Source: Lacrimispora sp. 210928-DFI.3.58 (GTDB lineage: Bacteria > Bacillota > Clostridia > Lachnospirales > Lachnospiraceae). Taken from it: 64,000 nucleotides of DNA. The stretch is taken from contig NZ_JAJCIC010000003.1 in NCBI RefSeq assembly GCF_020554865.1, positions 186,001-250,000 of the forward strand. Reading direction: 5' to 3'. Under the pieces are notes generated by a model. It saw only the letters and a list, made by a program, of their open reading frames with translations, was not told the DNA's origin and did no database searches. Positions 17,152 through 25,932 of this stretch are shown one piece after another. The position numbers and the translations under genes were made by a program. The stretch's first letter is position 1. Each line of letters opens with the position of its first letter.

Positions 17152-18429
17152 ATGGTTAGAGCAATTGTAGGTGCTAACTGGGGAGATGAAGGAAAGGGCA
17201 AGATCACGGATATGCTTGCAAAGGAATCGGACATTATCATCCGTTTCCAGGGCGGAAGCAATGCGGGCCACACCATTATCAATGATTATGGCAAGTTTGC
17301 CCTTCATCTTCTGCCGTCAGGTGTATTTTATCAGCACACCACCAGCATTATCGGCAACGGTGTGGCACTGAACATTCCGTATCTGATAAAAGAGATACAG
17401 TCCCTGGTGGACAGAGGCGTTCCAAAGCCCCACATCCTTGTTTCCGACAGGGCTCAGATCCTGATGCCTTATCATGTACTGTTTGACACCTATGAGGAAG
17501 CGCGTCTGGCAGGCAAGGCCTTCGGCTCTACCAAATCGGGTATTGCGCCCTTCTATTCTGATAAATATGCAAAGATCGGCTTCCAGGTAAGCGAGCTCTT
17601 TGACGATGCGCTCATCAGGGAGAAGGCTTACACGGTATGCGAGAAGAAGAATGTGCTCCTTGAGCATCTGTACCACAAGCCTCTGTTAGATCCGGAGGAG
17701 CTGATCAAAGAGCTTCAGGAGTATCGTGATATGATCGCTCCTTATGTATGTGATACCTCCGCTTACCTCTATGACGCGATCAAGGCTGGCAAGAAGATCC
17801 TGCTGGAGGGACAGCTGGGCTCCTTAAAGGATCCGGATCACGGCATTTACCCAATGGTAACCTCTTCCTCCACCCTGGCTGCCTACGGCGCTATCGGTGC
17901 AGGCATCCCGCCGTATGAGATCAAAGATATCACCACCGTGGTAAAGGCATACTCCAGCGCAGTTGGCGCAGGCGCTTTTGTCAGCGAGATCTTTGGCGAT
18001 GAAGCAGAGGAATTAAGACACCGCGGCGGAGACGGCGGCGAGTATGGCGCTACCACAGGCCGTCCGAGACGTGTGGGCTGGTTTGACGCAGTAGCTACCA
18101 GATACGGCTGCCGTATCCAGGGTACCACGGAGGTGGCATTTACCGTGTTGGATGTCCTGGGATATCTGGATGAGATCCCTGTATGCGTGGGCTATGAGAT
18201 CGATGGCGAAGTGACAAGGGATTTCCCGACTACCGCAAGACTGGAGAAGGCAAAGCCGGTACTTACAAAGCTGCCCGGCTGGAAGTGCAATATCAGGGGC
18301 ATTAAGAAGTACGAGGATCTTCCTGAGAACTGCCGCAAGTACATTGAGTTCGTGGAGAAGGAGATCGAGGCTCCGATCGCTATGGTTTCCAATGGACCTG
18401 GACGTGAAGATATCATTATGAGAAAGTAA
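17152..18429 (+). CDS. purA: Adenylosuccinate synthetase
   Basis: PurA joins IMP and aspartate using GTP, the first step from IMP to AMP. The 425-residue protein starts with the P-loop-like GANWGDEGKGKITD (residues 6-19), containing the catalytic Asp. It also has NAGHTI with the catalytic His near residue 42 and the GTP-binding Lys/Asp region near the C terminus (ISNGP-like MVSNGPGRED). AAGGAGGA lies upstream of ATG 17152. It is separated from purC/purF/purB by about 9.5 kb and is followed by two hairpin terminators. Confidence 0.96.
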   Translation: MVRAIVGANWGDEGKGKITDMLAKESDIIIRFQGGSNAGHTIINDYGKFALHLLPSGVFYQHTTSIIGNGVALNIPYLIKEIQSLVDRGVPKPHILVSDRAQILMPYHVLFDTYEEARLAGKAFGSTKSGIAPFYSDKYAKIGFQVSELFDDALIREKAYTVCEKKNVLLEHLYHKPLLDPEELIKELQEYRDMIAPYVCDTSAYLYDAIKAGKKILLEGQLGSLKDPDHGIYPMVTSSSTLAAYGAIGAGIPPYEIKDITTVVKAYSSAVGAGAFVSEIFGDEAEELRHRGGDGGEYGATTGRPRRVGWFDAVATRYGCRIQGTTEVAFTVLDVLGYLDEIPVCVGYEIDGEVTRDFPTTARLEKAKPVLTKLPGWKCNIRGIKKYEDLPENCRKYIEFVEKEIEAPIAMVSNGPGREDIIMRK

Positions 18430-18438
18430 GCTTAACCA

Positions 18439-18517
18439 GAAAACGCGTCACTGGCGCGTTTTCGGTATGCTTTGGCAAAAGGAAAGGGGCTGCTGGATGC
18501 GGCGCCCCTTTCTTTTT
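18439..18517 (+). terminator. Double terminator after purA
   Basis: A first stem GAAAACGCG / CGCGTTTTC (18439-18462) is followed by a second, AAAGGGGC / GCCCCTTT, at about 18482-18509, which ends in CTTTTTC. Either could terminate; the second has the better T tract. Confidence 0.7.
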
Positions 18518-18651
18518 CTGCACATTCAAATGCCGTGCCAAAAAGCAAAGAAAGATTGCAGTTCGACACTGTGCAAAAATACTCAGATATATGGGAATAC
18601 CGAAATGTGAAAATAAAAAAGGTGTTTTCAGGCACCGGGTAGGAGAAAAAC

Positions 18652-19251
18652 ATGAAGATTTTGATGATCAATGGATGTGTCCGGGGAGAGGAATCCAGGA
18701 CATGGATGCTGGCCCAGGCTTTTCTGGAGGAGATGAAAAAGAATGCACCTGCGCCCTATGAATATACCCAGCTGGATCTGGCGGAAATGGATTTTCAGCC
18801 TTTAAGAGGCCGTTTCTTTGAAGAGCGGCAGAGGCTTTTGGAGGAAAACAACCGGCAGCATCCGCGCTTTGCCTATGCACACCAGTTTGCCCAGGCAGAC
18901 CGTATCCTTGTGGCGGCGCCATTTTGGGATCTGAGTGTGCCCGCGATCGTGAAGCTCTATATTGAAAACATTTCCCTGGAGGGGATCACCTTTGGCTGTG
19001 ATGAGAGGGGCATATATGGCATGTGTAAGGCAAAGGATATGCTGTTTTTCACCACCAGGGGAGATTTCTACGGGGACGGTCCCATGGAACAGGGGGCAAG
19101 GTATCTGGAAGCACTGTGCAAAATGTTCGGAATTCCCACATTCCGCTGTATCTATGCGGAGGGAATGGACACGCGCCCGGATAAGGCGAAAGAGCTTATG
19201 GAGCAGGCGCTTTTCGAGGCCAGAGAGGCCGGACTTCGGTACTGGGGATGA
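18652..19251 (+). CDS. Flavodoxin-like NAD(P)H-dependent oxidoreductase (azoreductase family)
   Basis: The 199-residue protein has the flavodoxin-fold pattern of FMN-dependent NADH-azoreductases and quinone reductases. It has an initial strand and phosphate loop (MILMINGCVRGEESRTW-like), APFWDLSVPAIVKLYIE near residue 85 where AzoR proteins have the P-x-W..S-P-A-LK motif, and FFTTRG near residue 128. It probably reduces quinones, azo or nitro compounds with NAD(P)H. TAGGAG precedes the ATG. It stands alone between the purA terminators and a convergent small gene. Confidence 0.85.
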   Translation: MKILMINGCVRGEESRTWMLAQAFLEEMKKNAPAPYEYTQLDLAEMDFQPLRGRFFEERQRLLEENNRQHPRFAYAHQFAQADRILVAAPFWDLSVPAIVKLYIENISLEGITFGCDERGIYGMCKAKDMLFFTTRGDFYGDGPMEQGARYLEALCKMFGIPTFRCIYAEGMDTRPDKAKELMEQALFEAREAGLRYWG

Positions 19252-19295
19252 TCCGGAAAGCTCCGCAAGGATGCACACGCCGCGTCAAGGAAAAT

Positions 19296-19317
19296 GTGCT
19301 CTAAAAAAACAGAGCAC
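19296..19317. terminator. Hairpin between convergent genes
   Basis: GTGCTCT (19296-19302) and AGAGCAC (19311-19317) flank an A-rich loop. On the - strand it is followed by ATTTTCC, so it could end the small - strand gene at 19348. Confidence 0.45.
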
Positions 19318-19347
19318 GCGCGGCGGCGCACAAAACGTGCAAGCCCC

Positions 19348-19608
19348 TCATGAGTGAGGAGGGCGGGGAGCTGAGGCGGGCTTGCCCGCTTTGTTCCCGC
19401 CGTTCTCGGAATCATCCTCCGAAGGCTTTTTCAGCGCCTTCATCATGAGCCCCATGGCATAGAGCACGGCAGTGATAAAGACAATGGAGAAGAGCACAGC
19501 CATCAGATGATTGGCAGGTGCTCCCGTGACAGCAAGCACAATGGCAGTGATAAAAAGCCCTGCAAGGACCATGGCCCCTGCAAACGCAAAAATACGGCGG
19601 AATTTCAT
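19348..19608 (-). CDS. Small two-TM membrane protein
   Basis: The 86-residue protein has two hydrophobic segments (residues ~7-30, FAGAMVLAGLFITAIVLAV, and ~34-58, LMAVLFSIVFITAVLYAMGL) and a charged, Pro/Gly-rich C-terminal tail. AAAGGAG lies 6 bases before the ATG on the - strand. The family is not recognised. It is downstream of and on the same strand as the ABC-F gene, but a gap of about 120 bases separates them. Confidence 0.65.
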   Translation of the reverse strand: MKFRRIFAFAGAMVLAGLFITAIVLAVTGAPANHLMAVLFSIVFITAVLYAMGLMMKALKKPSEDDSENGGNKAGKPASAPRPPHS

Positions 19609-19729
19609 ATCAGTCTCCTTTCATGAGTCAGGGACGCTGCTGTCTGCTCCGTCATCCCTCCGGGTGTCCGAGCAGACAGCAGCAGTCCGATGTATCTGAA
19701 GCAGCCGGCCTTATCTGGGCCGACTCCAT

Positions 19730-21694
19730 CTACTCAGCCAGCTCTTCCCACAGCTCATACAGTTCCTCCAGCTTTGCTGCGATATCTTCCTTCTCCTTGT
19801 TCAGCTCCATGAGCCGTCCCACATCAGTATAGACCTCCTCCTGGGACAGCAGAGAATCGATCTCCCCGTCTCTTGTCTCCAGGCTGTGGATGGTGTCCTC
19901 CACCTTTTTAAGGTCGTTCTGACGCTTCCTTAAGCGGGCCTGCTCCTCCTTCTGGGCCTTCCAATCCAGCTTGCTGCCCTCCGCAGTGGGAGCGGCAGAA
20001 GAAGAGATCTGAGCAGTCTGTGAAGCAGAAGAGGAGCCTTGAGAAAAGGCCTTCTGGGCAGCTGTCCGGGCCGCGAAGGCAGCCTCCACATCTTCCTTTT
20101 TCTCCAGATAATAGTCATAATTTCCAATATAGTTGATAAAGGCCTGGTTGGTCAAATCCAGTATCCTGGTGGCTGTCCTGTTGATAAAATAGCGGTCGTG
20201 GGACACATAGAGCACTGTTCCCGTGTAGCGGCACAGGGCGCTCTCCAGGATCTCCTTTGAGGTGATATCCAGGTGGTTGGTAGGCTCGTCCAGAAGCAGG
20301 AAATTAGCATCTGAGAGCATGAGCTTTGCCAGGGAAACACGGCCGCGCTCACCGCCGCTTAAGTCCCCTATCTGCTTAAATACATCGTCTCCTGTGAACA
20401 GGAAGGAGGCTAAGGTGTTCCGTATCTGAGTATTGTTCATGGTGGGATAGGTATCCTGTATCTCATCAAACAGGGTCTTCTCCATGTGAAGCACCTGGTG
20501 CTCCTGGTCATAATAGCCGATATGTACCTTGGCTCCCAGGCGGATATCCCCGGTATCGGCAGGGATCAGGCTGTTGATGATCTTGAGAAGCGTGGTCTTT
20601 CCGGTGCCGTTGTTGCCGATGATGGCAACACGCTCCCCGCGCTTGATCTCAAAGTCTACATTTTGGAACAATGTCTGGGAACCAAAGGACTTGCTTAAGC
20701 TGCGGACAGTGAGCACATCGTTTCCGCTGACCGTATCCGGCTCCAGGCGGATGTCCATGGAGTCGTTGACCTCCACAGGCTTTTCCAGGCGGTCGATCTT
20801 TTCCAGCATTTTTTCCCGGCTTTCCGCCCTGCGGATGGACTTTTCCCGGTTAAAGGATTTGAGTTTTGCAATGACGGCTTCCTGGTGTTTGATCTCCTGC
20901 TGCTGGTTTAAATAGGCGCGGATCTGGGCATCACGGAGCATTGCTTTTTTATCGCTGTAGGCAGAGTAATTGCCGGAAAAAACAGTGGCATTGCCATTGT
21001 CCAGCTCGATGATCTTTGTCACCACACGGTCCAGGAAATAGCGGTCATGGGCAACGATGATAACGCTTCCGCTGTAGCCTTTTAAGTAGGTTTCAAGCCA
21101 GGCAATGGACTCCATATCCAGGTGATTGGTAGGCTCGTCAAGGAGCAGGATATCCGGCTTTGTGAGGAGCAGTTTTCCTAAGGAAACGCGGGTCTTCTGG
21201 CCTCCTGACAGGGCGTTTATGGGCTTTGAAAATTCCTCCTCCAGAAAGCCCAATCCCTTTAAGACTCCGGTGATCTCGCTCTGGTAGGCGTAGCCGTTTT
21301 CCAGCTCAAAGGTGTGGTTTAAGCGGCTGTATTCAGAGAGCATGTCCTCCAGCTCCTGGCCTGAGGCTGATTTCATCAAATGCTCCAGGCTTCGGATGCG
21401 CTCCTCCATCTGGATAATGGGGCGCTTTACTTCAAGAAGGGCATCGTAGATGGTTTCCGCCCCCATAAGATCCTGGTGCTGGGCCAGATAGCCGATGGAA
21501 GCGCCCTTGGTCCAGGCCACATTTCCCTCGTCACAGGGCATTTCTCCGATGATGATCTTCAGCAGGGTGGTCTTTCCGGCGCCGTTGATGCCCACGATGG
21601 CGGCTTTTTCATGCTCCTCTATATGAAATGATACACGCTTTAAAATATCATTTTCCCCAAATGATTTGCTTACATTGCTGCACGATAAAATCAC
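19730..21694 (-). CDS. ABC-F family ATPase
   Basis: The protein has 654 residues from a GTG start at 21694, chosen because AAAGGAG lies 7-8 bases upstream; the frame extends further but crosses the promoter. Two ABC cassettes lack membrane segments. The first has Walker A GINGAGKTT, signature LSGGQKTR and DEPTNHLD; the second has GNNGTGKTT, LSGGERGR and DEPTNHLD. A charged linker separates the cassettes, and a coiled-coil C-terminal region follows a Ser/Ala-rich linker. ABC-F proteins act on the ribosome in translation quality control or antibiotic protection. The layout is closer to housekeeping YdiF/Uup-type members than to resistance determinants, but that is not certain. Confidence 0.9.
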   Translation of the reverse strand: MILSCSNVSKSFGENDILKRVSFHIEEHEKAAIVGINGAGKTTLLKIIIGEMPCDEGNVAWTKGASIGYLAQHQDLMGAETIYDALLEVKRPIIQMEERIRSLEHLMKSASGQELEDMLSEYSRLNHTFELENGYAYQSEITGVLKGLGFLEEEFSKPINALSGGQKTRVSLGKLLLTKPDILLLDEPTNHLDMESIAWLETYLKGYSGSVIIVAHDRYFLDRVVTKIIELDNGNATVFSGNYSAYSDKKAMLRDAQIRAYLNQQQEIKHQEAVIAKLKSFNREKSIRRAESREKMLEKIDRLEKPVEVNDSMDIRLEPDTVSGNDVLTVRSLSKSFGSQTLFQNVDFEIKRGERVAIIGNNGTGKTTLLKIINSLIPADTGDIRLGAKVHIGYYDQEHQVLHMEKTLFDEIQDTYPTMNNTQIRNTLASFLFTGDDVFKQIGDLSGGERGRVSLAKLMLSDANFLLLDEPTNHLDITSKEILESALCRYTGTVLYVSHDRYFINRTATRILDLTNQAFINYIGNYDYYLEKKEDVEAAFAARTAAQKAFSQGSSSASQTAQISSSAAPTAEGSKLDWKAQKEEQARLRKRQNDLKKVEDTIHSLETRDGEIDSLLSQEEVYTDVGRLMELNKEKEDIAAKLEELYELWEELAE

Positions 21695-21742
21695 GGTAAA
21701 CTCCTTTACATGTAAAATCACTAAAATTCTTCTGCATTGACA

Positions 21743-21771
21743 AGTATAATATAGGAAAATTATTTTTTCAA
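21743..21771 (-). promoter_or_regulatory. Promoter for the ABC-F gene
   Basis: Read on the - strand, TTGAAA (21771-21766) and TATACT (21748-21743) are 17 bp apart. It is divergent from the rex promoter at 21790. Confidence 0.65.
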
Positions 21772-21789
21772 GAACATACTGAAACTGGT

Positions 21790-21818
21790 TTGACATTGTT
21801 TTGGCATATGTTTATAAT
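21790..21818 (+). promoter_or_regulatory. Consensus promoter for rex
   Basis: A perfect TTGACA (21790-21795) and a perfect TATAAT (21813-21818) are 17 bp apart, the strongest promoter match in the window. Confidence 0.85.
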
Positions 21819-21868
21819 AGAAATATTGAAGAATGCTAGAAGAGTTACAAGAAGAAAGGTGAAATAGA

Positions 21869-22531
21869 ATGGAACGCAAAGAGATATCCAGGGCAGTGAT
21901 TTCACGTCTGCCCCGCTATTACCGATATCTTGGGGAACTGATCGAGGAAGGCGTTGAGCGTATTTCCTCCAATGAGCTCAGCACCCGGATGAAGGTAACA
22001 GCATCACAGATACGTCAGGATTTAAACAATTTCGGAGGCTTTGGACAGCAGGGATATGGCTACAATGTGAAATATCTTTATTCCGAGATCGCGAAGATCC
22101 TGGGTATTGACCGGCAGCACAACCTGATCATCATAGGCGCAGGTAATCTGGGGCAGGCCATTGCCAATTATACGAATTTTGAGCGCAGAGGATTTGTTAT
22201 CAAGGGGATGTTCGATATCAATCCAAAGCTCATTGGCCTTGTGATACGTGGTATTGAGATCCGTTCTGTGGATGATCTGGAAACCTTTATCAGAGAGCAT
22301 GAGATCCAGATCGCAGCACTTACTATACCGAAGACAAAAGCTCCTGAGATCGCAGACCGCCTGGTACATGCAGGTGTGAAGGCGATCTGGAATTTTGCCC
22401 ACACCGATCTGGTGGTACCAGACGATGTGGTGGTGGAGAATGTCCATCTGTCAGAGAGCCTTATGCGCCTTTCATACCGTGTATGTAGTATGCAGGACCA
22501 ATGGGAGCAGGACAACAAGCAGTCAAAATAA
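21869..22531 (+). CDS. rex: Redox-sensing transcriptional repressor Rex
   Basis: Rex senses the NADH/NAD+ ratio and represses fermentation and energy genes in Gram-positive bacteria. The 220-residue protein has an N-terminal winged HTH (ISRLPRYYRYLGELIEEG, then KVTASQIRQDLNNFG) and a Rossmann domain with the dinucleotide loop GAGNLGQA near residue 92. The C-terminal helix that swaps between subunits is present. GAAAGGTG precedes the ATG. It has its own strong promoter; acpS follows 21 bases after the stop. I see no clear Rex operator near its own promoter. Confidence 0.95.
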   Translation: MERKEISRAVISRLPRYYRYLGELIEEGVERISSNELSTRMKVTASQIRQDLNNFGGFGQQGYGYNVKYLYSEIAKILGIDRQHNLIIIGAGNLGQAIANYTNFERRGFVIKGMFDINPKLIGLVIRGIEIRSVDDLETFIREHEIQIAALTIPKTKAPEIADRLVHAGVKAIWNFAHTDLVVPDDVVVENVHLSESLMRLSYRVCSMQDQWEQDNKQSK

Positions 22532-22552
22532 GTTGCAGGAAGCATAGAACGC

Positions 22553-22933
22553 ATGATACTGGGAGTAGGGACTGATTTAGTTGAAATAGACCGCATCCGC
22601 AAAGCCTGTGAAAAGGATTATTTTGTGGTGCGCACATTTACTGAGATGGAAAGCCGGCAGGCAAAGGGGTCAGCCTCTAAGCTAGCCGGCTCTTTTGCTG
22701 TAAAGGAAGCAGTGGCAAAGGTCCTTGGCACAGGTTTCCGAACCTTTATGCCCATTGATGTGGAGGTGCTGCGGGATGAATTGGGAAAGCCCTATGTGCG
22801 CCTCTACGGGGGAGCCCTTGTCAGGTTTCAGGAGATGGGGATGGAGCGCATAGAGGTGTCCATTTCCAACACAGGCGAATATGCCATGGCCTTTGCCGTG
22901 GGCGAGGGCGGCGAAAGAGGAGGTATGCCATGA
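22553..22933 (+). CDS. acpS: Holo-acyl-carrier-protein synthase
   Basis: AcpS transfers 4'-phosphopantetheine from CoA to the acyl carrier protein for fatty-acid synthesis. The 126-residue protein has the two family motifs, GVGTDLVEIDRI at the N terminus (metal-binding Asp) and SFAVKEAVAKVLGTG near residue 44 (catalytic Glu/Lys). The stop overlaps the start of nnr by ATGA, indicating translational coupling. The acpS-nnr-alr-ndoA order is a common Firmicute arrangement. Confidence 0.95.
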   Translation: MILGVGTDLVEIDRIRKACEKDYFVVRTFTEMESRQAKGSASKLAGSFAVKEAVAKVLGTGFRTFMPIDVEVLRDELGKPYVRLYGGALVRFQEMGMERIEVSISNTGEYAMAFAVGEGGERGGMP

Positions 22934-24525
22934 GAAAGCTTGTAACGGGAAGGCGGATGAAGGAGATTGACGCCTACACCATAAAGGACATAGGGATCCC
23001 TTCCATGGTGCTTATGGAGAGGGCGGCCCTGGCGGCAGCGCTGGAGGCAGAAAAAGAGGCAGAGGAAGGCAGTGTGATCTGGGCTGTCTGCGGTATTGGC
23101 AACAATGGTGCGGACGGCGTGGCGGCTGCCAGAATGCTGCATCTGAAGGGGTATGATGCCAGGGTCGTGCTGGCAGGAGACCGGACGCGGGGCACAGAGG
23201 AATTTAAGAGCCAGCTTGCGATCGCAGAAAGGCTGGGCGTGGCTGTGTCAGTCTGGCAGGAGATGGAGGGCAGAAGCTGTGATATACTGGTGGATGCCCT
23301 TTTTGGCGTTGGCTTAAGCAGGATGATCGAGGGAGAGTACAGGCTGTGCATGGAAATGCTGGAGAGACTTCCTAAGAGGCCTTATACGGTTGCTGTGGAT
23401 GTGCCCTCCGGTATCCATTCCGATACAGGGGCCGTGATGGGGATTGCCCTGAGGGCCGATGTGACAGTCACCTTTGGATGGGAAAAACTGGGAACGGCCC
23501 TTTATCCGGGACGGGAGTATGCAGGCCGCGTCATCATCGATCCCGTGGGCTTTCCACCGGCGGCATTGGAGGACGCTCCCGGCCAGGGGAATCCTTCTGA
23601 AGGCGGAGAGCCTTTGAGCGCCTTTTCAGAAGACCTTTCCGAAGACCGTCCGGGAAATCTTCCCCTGGGCTGGGCTGCTGCCTATGAAAAGAAAGATCTG
23701 GAACGGATCCCCGGAAGGCGGGCCTACTCCAACAAAGGGACCTTTGGCCGTGTCCTCATAGCAGCGGGCTCGAAGGATATGTGCGGAGCCGCTTACTTAA
23801 GCGCCCTGGCTGCCTACAGGACGGGGGCAGGTCTTGTGAAGATACTGACCGTGGAGGAGAACCGGCAGGCGTTAAAGACCCTTCTTCCGGAGGCTATTTT
23901 GGCTGTGTACAGGCCGGAGCAAATCCTGGAGGGACGCGAGGCCTTCCGGGAAATGATAGAGGAGCAGATGAACTGGGCCGATGTGGTGGTGCTGGGGCCG
24001 GGGCTTGGAACAGAGGATTATGCAGAGTATCTGGTGGAGGATATCCTGACAAGCGCCTTTGTTCCGGTCATCCTTGATGCGGACGGGCTTAATCTGGTAG
24101 CTGCTCACCCGTATCTGACGGCATACTATACAGAAAATATTGTTATCACACCCCATCTGGGAGAGATGGCACGTCTGACAGGACAGTCTGTAAAGGAGAT
24201 CCAGGAGGATCTTCCCGGAGCGGCCTTAAGCTATGCCTCCCGCTACGGGATCACCTGCGTTTTAAAGGACGCTGCTTCTGTGGTGGCTGGAAAGGATGGG
24301 GAGCTCTATATTAACACAAGCGGCTGCAGCGCCATGGCAAAGGCAGGCTCCGGCGATGTGCTTACAGGCATCATCGCCGGACTCATGGCTATGGGGCTGG
24401 AGGTAGAGGATGCCGCATGTCTGGGCGTGTATGTCCATGGACTGGCAGGAGAAGCAGCCAGTGTATCGGGAGGCCACAGCCTTCTTGCCACAGAGCTTGC
24501 CAATGCAGTGGAGCAGGTGCTGTAG
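22930..24525 (+). CDS. nnr: Bifunctional NAD(P)HX epimerase / dehydratase
   Basis: This is a metabolite-repair enzyme: the N-terminal YjeF_N domain epimerises damaged hydrated NAD(P)H, and the C-terminal ribokinase-like domain dehydrates it with ADP or ATP. The 531-residue protein has the N-terminal domain at ~1-215 (VCGIGNNGADG near 55, AVDVPSGIHSDTG near 155). The C-terminal domain spans ~255-531, with GTFGRVLIAAGSKDMCGAA and the catalytic AKAGSGDVLTGIIAGL motif. A ~35-residue Pro/Gly/Glu-rich linker joins them. Its ATG overlaps the acpS stop. Confidence 0.95.
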   Translation: MRKLVTGRRMKEIDAYTIKDIGIPSMVLMERAALAAALEAEKEAEEGSVIWAVCGIGNNGADGVAAARMLHLKGYDARVVLAGDRTRGTEEFKSQLAIAERLGVAVSVWQEMEGRSCDILVDALFGVGLSRMIEGEYRLCMEMLERLPKRPYTVAVDVPSGIHSDTGAVMGIALRADVTVTFGWEKLGTALYPGREYAGRVIIDPVGFPPAALEDAPGQGNPSEGGEPLSAFSEDLSEDRPGNLPLGWAAAYEKKDLERIPGRRAYSNKGTFGRVLIAAGSKDMCGAAYLSALAAYRTGAGLVKILTVEENRQALKTLLPEAILAVYRPEQILEGREAFREMIEEQMNWADVVVLGPGLGTEDYAEYLVEDILTSAFVPVILDADGLNLVAAHPYLTAYYTENIVITPHLGEMARLTGQSVKEIQEDLPGAALSYASRYGITCVLKDAASVVAGKDGELYINTSGCSAMAKAGSGDVLTGIIAGLMAMGLEVEDAACLGVYVHGLAGEAASVSGGHSLLATELANAVEQVL

Positions 24526-24539
24526 TCATAGGCTTACGA

Positions 24540-24584
24540 TACCCTCAGTGGACAAGGCGTGTGTGCCCTCGACCACTGAGGGTA
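24540..24584 (+). repeat. 12-bp perfect inverted repeat between nnr and alr
   Basis: TACCCTCAGTGG (24540-24551) and CCACTGAGGGTA (24573-24584) form a long hairpin with a 21-base loop. There is no T tract after it, so it is not an ordinary terminator. Confidence 0.7.
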
Positions 24585-24617
24585 ATTGAAAATGGAAAAC
24601 AAAGGGAGGACATTGTC

Positions 24618-25808
24618 ATGAGACCCTACAGCAGGGTATATGCAGCCATTGATCTGGATGCGGTTGTGTCAAATATGAAAGAGATGAAGGAGAATCTGCC
24701 GCCTTCCACGGCCATGATCGGGGTGGTAAAGACAGACGGATACGGCCACGGCGCTGTTCCTGTTGCCAGGGCCATTGATCCTTATGTAGAGGGCTATGCG
24801 GTGGCTACGATCGATGAAGCCATCATACTGCGCCGTCACGGGATCAAGAAGATGATATTGATCCTGGGTGTCACCCACGAGTCCAGGTACGGGGAGCTTC
24901 TGCGCTATGACATCCGCCCGGCCATATTCCAATATGAGAAGGCGAAAGCACTTTCCGACCTTGCGGTAAAGAACGGGAAAACAGCCTTCATCCATCTGGC
25001 AGTGGATACCGGCATGGGGCGCATCGGCATGAAGCCGGACAAGGCTTCTGCTGATATGGCAGAGAGGATGAGCAGGCTTCCCGGACTGCGCATTGAGGGA
25101 ATGTTCACCCATTTCGCCAGGGCGGATGAGGCGGATAAGGCTGCCTATGAGGCCCAGTATCAGGCATACCTGCGCTTTCTGGGCTACTTGGAGGAGCGTG
25201 GAGTGGCGATCCCCATCCGCCACTGCTCCAACAGTGCAGGGATCATCGAGTCCCTGGGCTCCAACAGCCTTGATATGGTGCGTGCGGGCATTTCCATCTA
25301 CGGGCTCTATCCTTCCGACGAGGTGGACAGGGAGGCCGTAAAGCTCCGTCCCGCTATGGCATTAAAGAGCGTCATCACCTACATAAAGGATATGGAGCCG
25401 GGATGTCCCATCAGCTATGGGGGTACCTATGTGACAGAGAAGCCCATGAGAGTGGCTACCATCCCTGTGGGTTACGGGGACGGCTATCTGCGCAGCCTTT
25501 CCGGCAAGGCCTCTGTCCTGATCCGCGGAAAGCGGGCCCGGATCCTGGGACGTGTGTGCATGGACCAGTTTATGGTGGATGTCACGGATATCCCGGAGGC
25601 CTGTGAGGATGACGAGGTCACCCTGATCGGCAGGGACGGGGACGATGAGATCACAGTGGAGGAGCTGGCAGCCTTAGGCGGCGGCTTCCACTATGAGATG
25701 GTCTGCAATCTGGGAAAGAGGGTTCCCAGAGTCTATGTAAGAGGCGGGCAGATCGTTGGCACAAAGGATTATTTCCACGATGTATATGAGGGCTTTGGCT
25801 ATATGTAG
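24618..25808 (+). CDS. alr: Alanine racemase
   Basis: Alr interconverts L- and D-alanine using PLP and supplies D-Ala for peptidoglycan. The 396-residue protein has the PLP-lysine motif GVVKTDGYGHG (residues ~35-45, Lys39) and the second catalytic Tyr in the ISYGGTYVTEKP segment near residue 260. The C-terminal beta domain has GRVCMDQFMVDVT. The ATG at 24618 is used because GGGAGG lies about 9 bases upstream; the frame is open further upstream across the nnr end but has no such site. A hairpin precedes it at 24540-24584. Confidence 0.96.
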   Translation: MRPYSRVYAAIDLDAVVSNMKEMKENLPPSTAMIGVVKTDGYGHGAVPVARAIDPYVEGYAVATIDEAIILRRHGIKKMILILGVTHESRYGELLRYDIRPAIFQYEKAKALSDLAVKNGKTAFIHLAVDTGMGRIGMKPDKASADMAERMSRLPGLRIEGMFTHFARADEADKAAYEAQYQAYLRFLGYLEERGVAIPIRHCSNSAGIIESLGSNSLDMVRAGISIYGLYPSDEVDREAVKLRPAMALKSVITYIKDMEPGCPISYGGTYVTEKPMRVATIPVGYGDGYLRSLSGKASVLIRGKRARILGRVCMDQFMVDVTDIPEACEDDEVTLIGRDGDDEITVEELAALGGGFHYEMVCNLGKRVPRVYVRGGQIVGTKDYFHDVYEGFGYM

Positions 25809-25932
25809 CAGCAGTTCTGGCAGGCTCCAAAGAAAGTCCTCCGTCATATGATAATCATGCAGGGGTCCACCTGTGTATACCTGGGGGAAAACAGGTCAAT
25901 ACTAGATGGAAAGGTGACAAAAATGACGGAGT

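Noticed and set aside
21790..21868. Rex operator (TTGTGAAA-type palindrome) controlling rex or the ABC-F gene
   Set aside because: No convincing palindrome of this type was found near either promoter.
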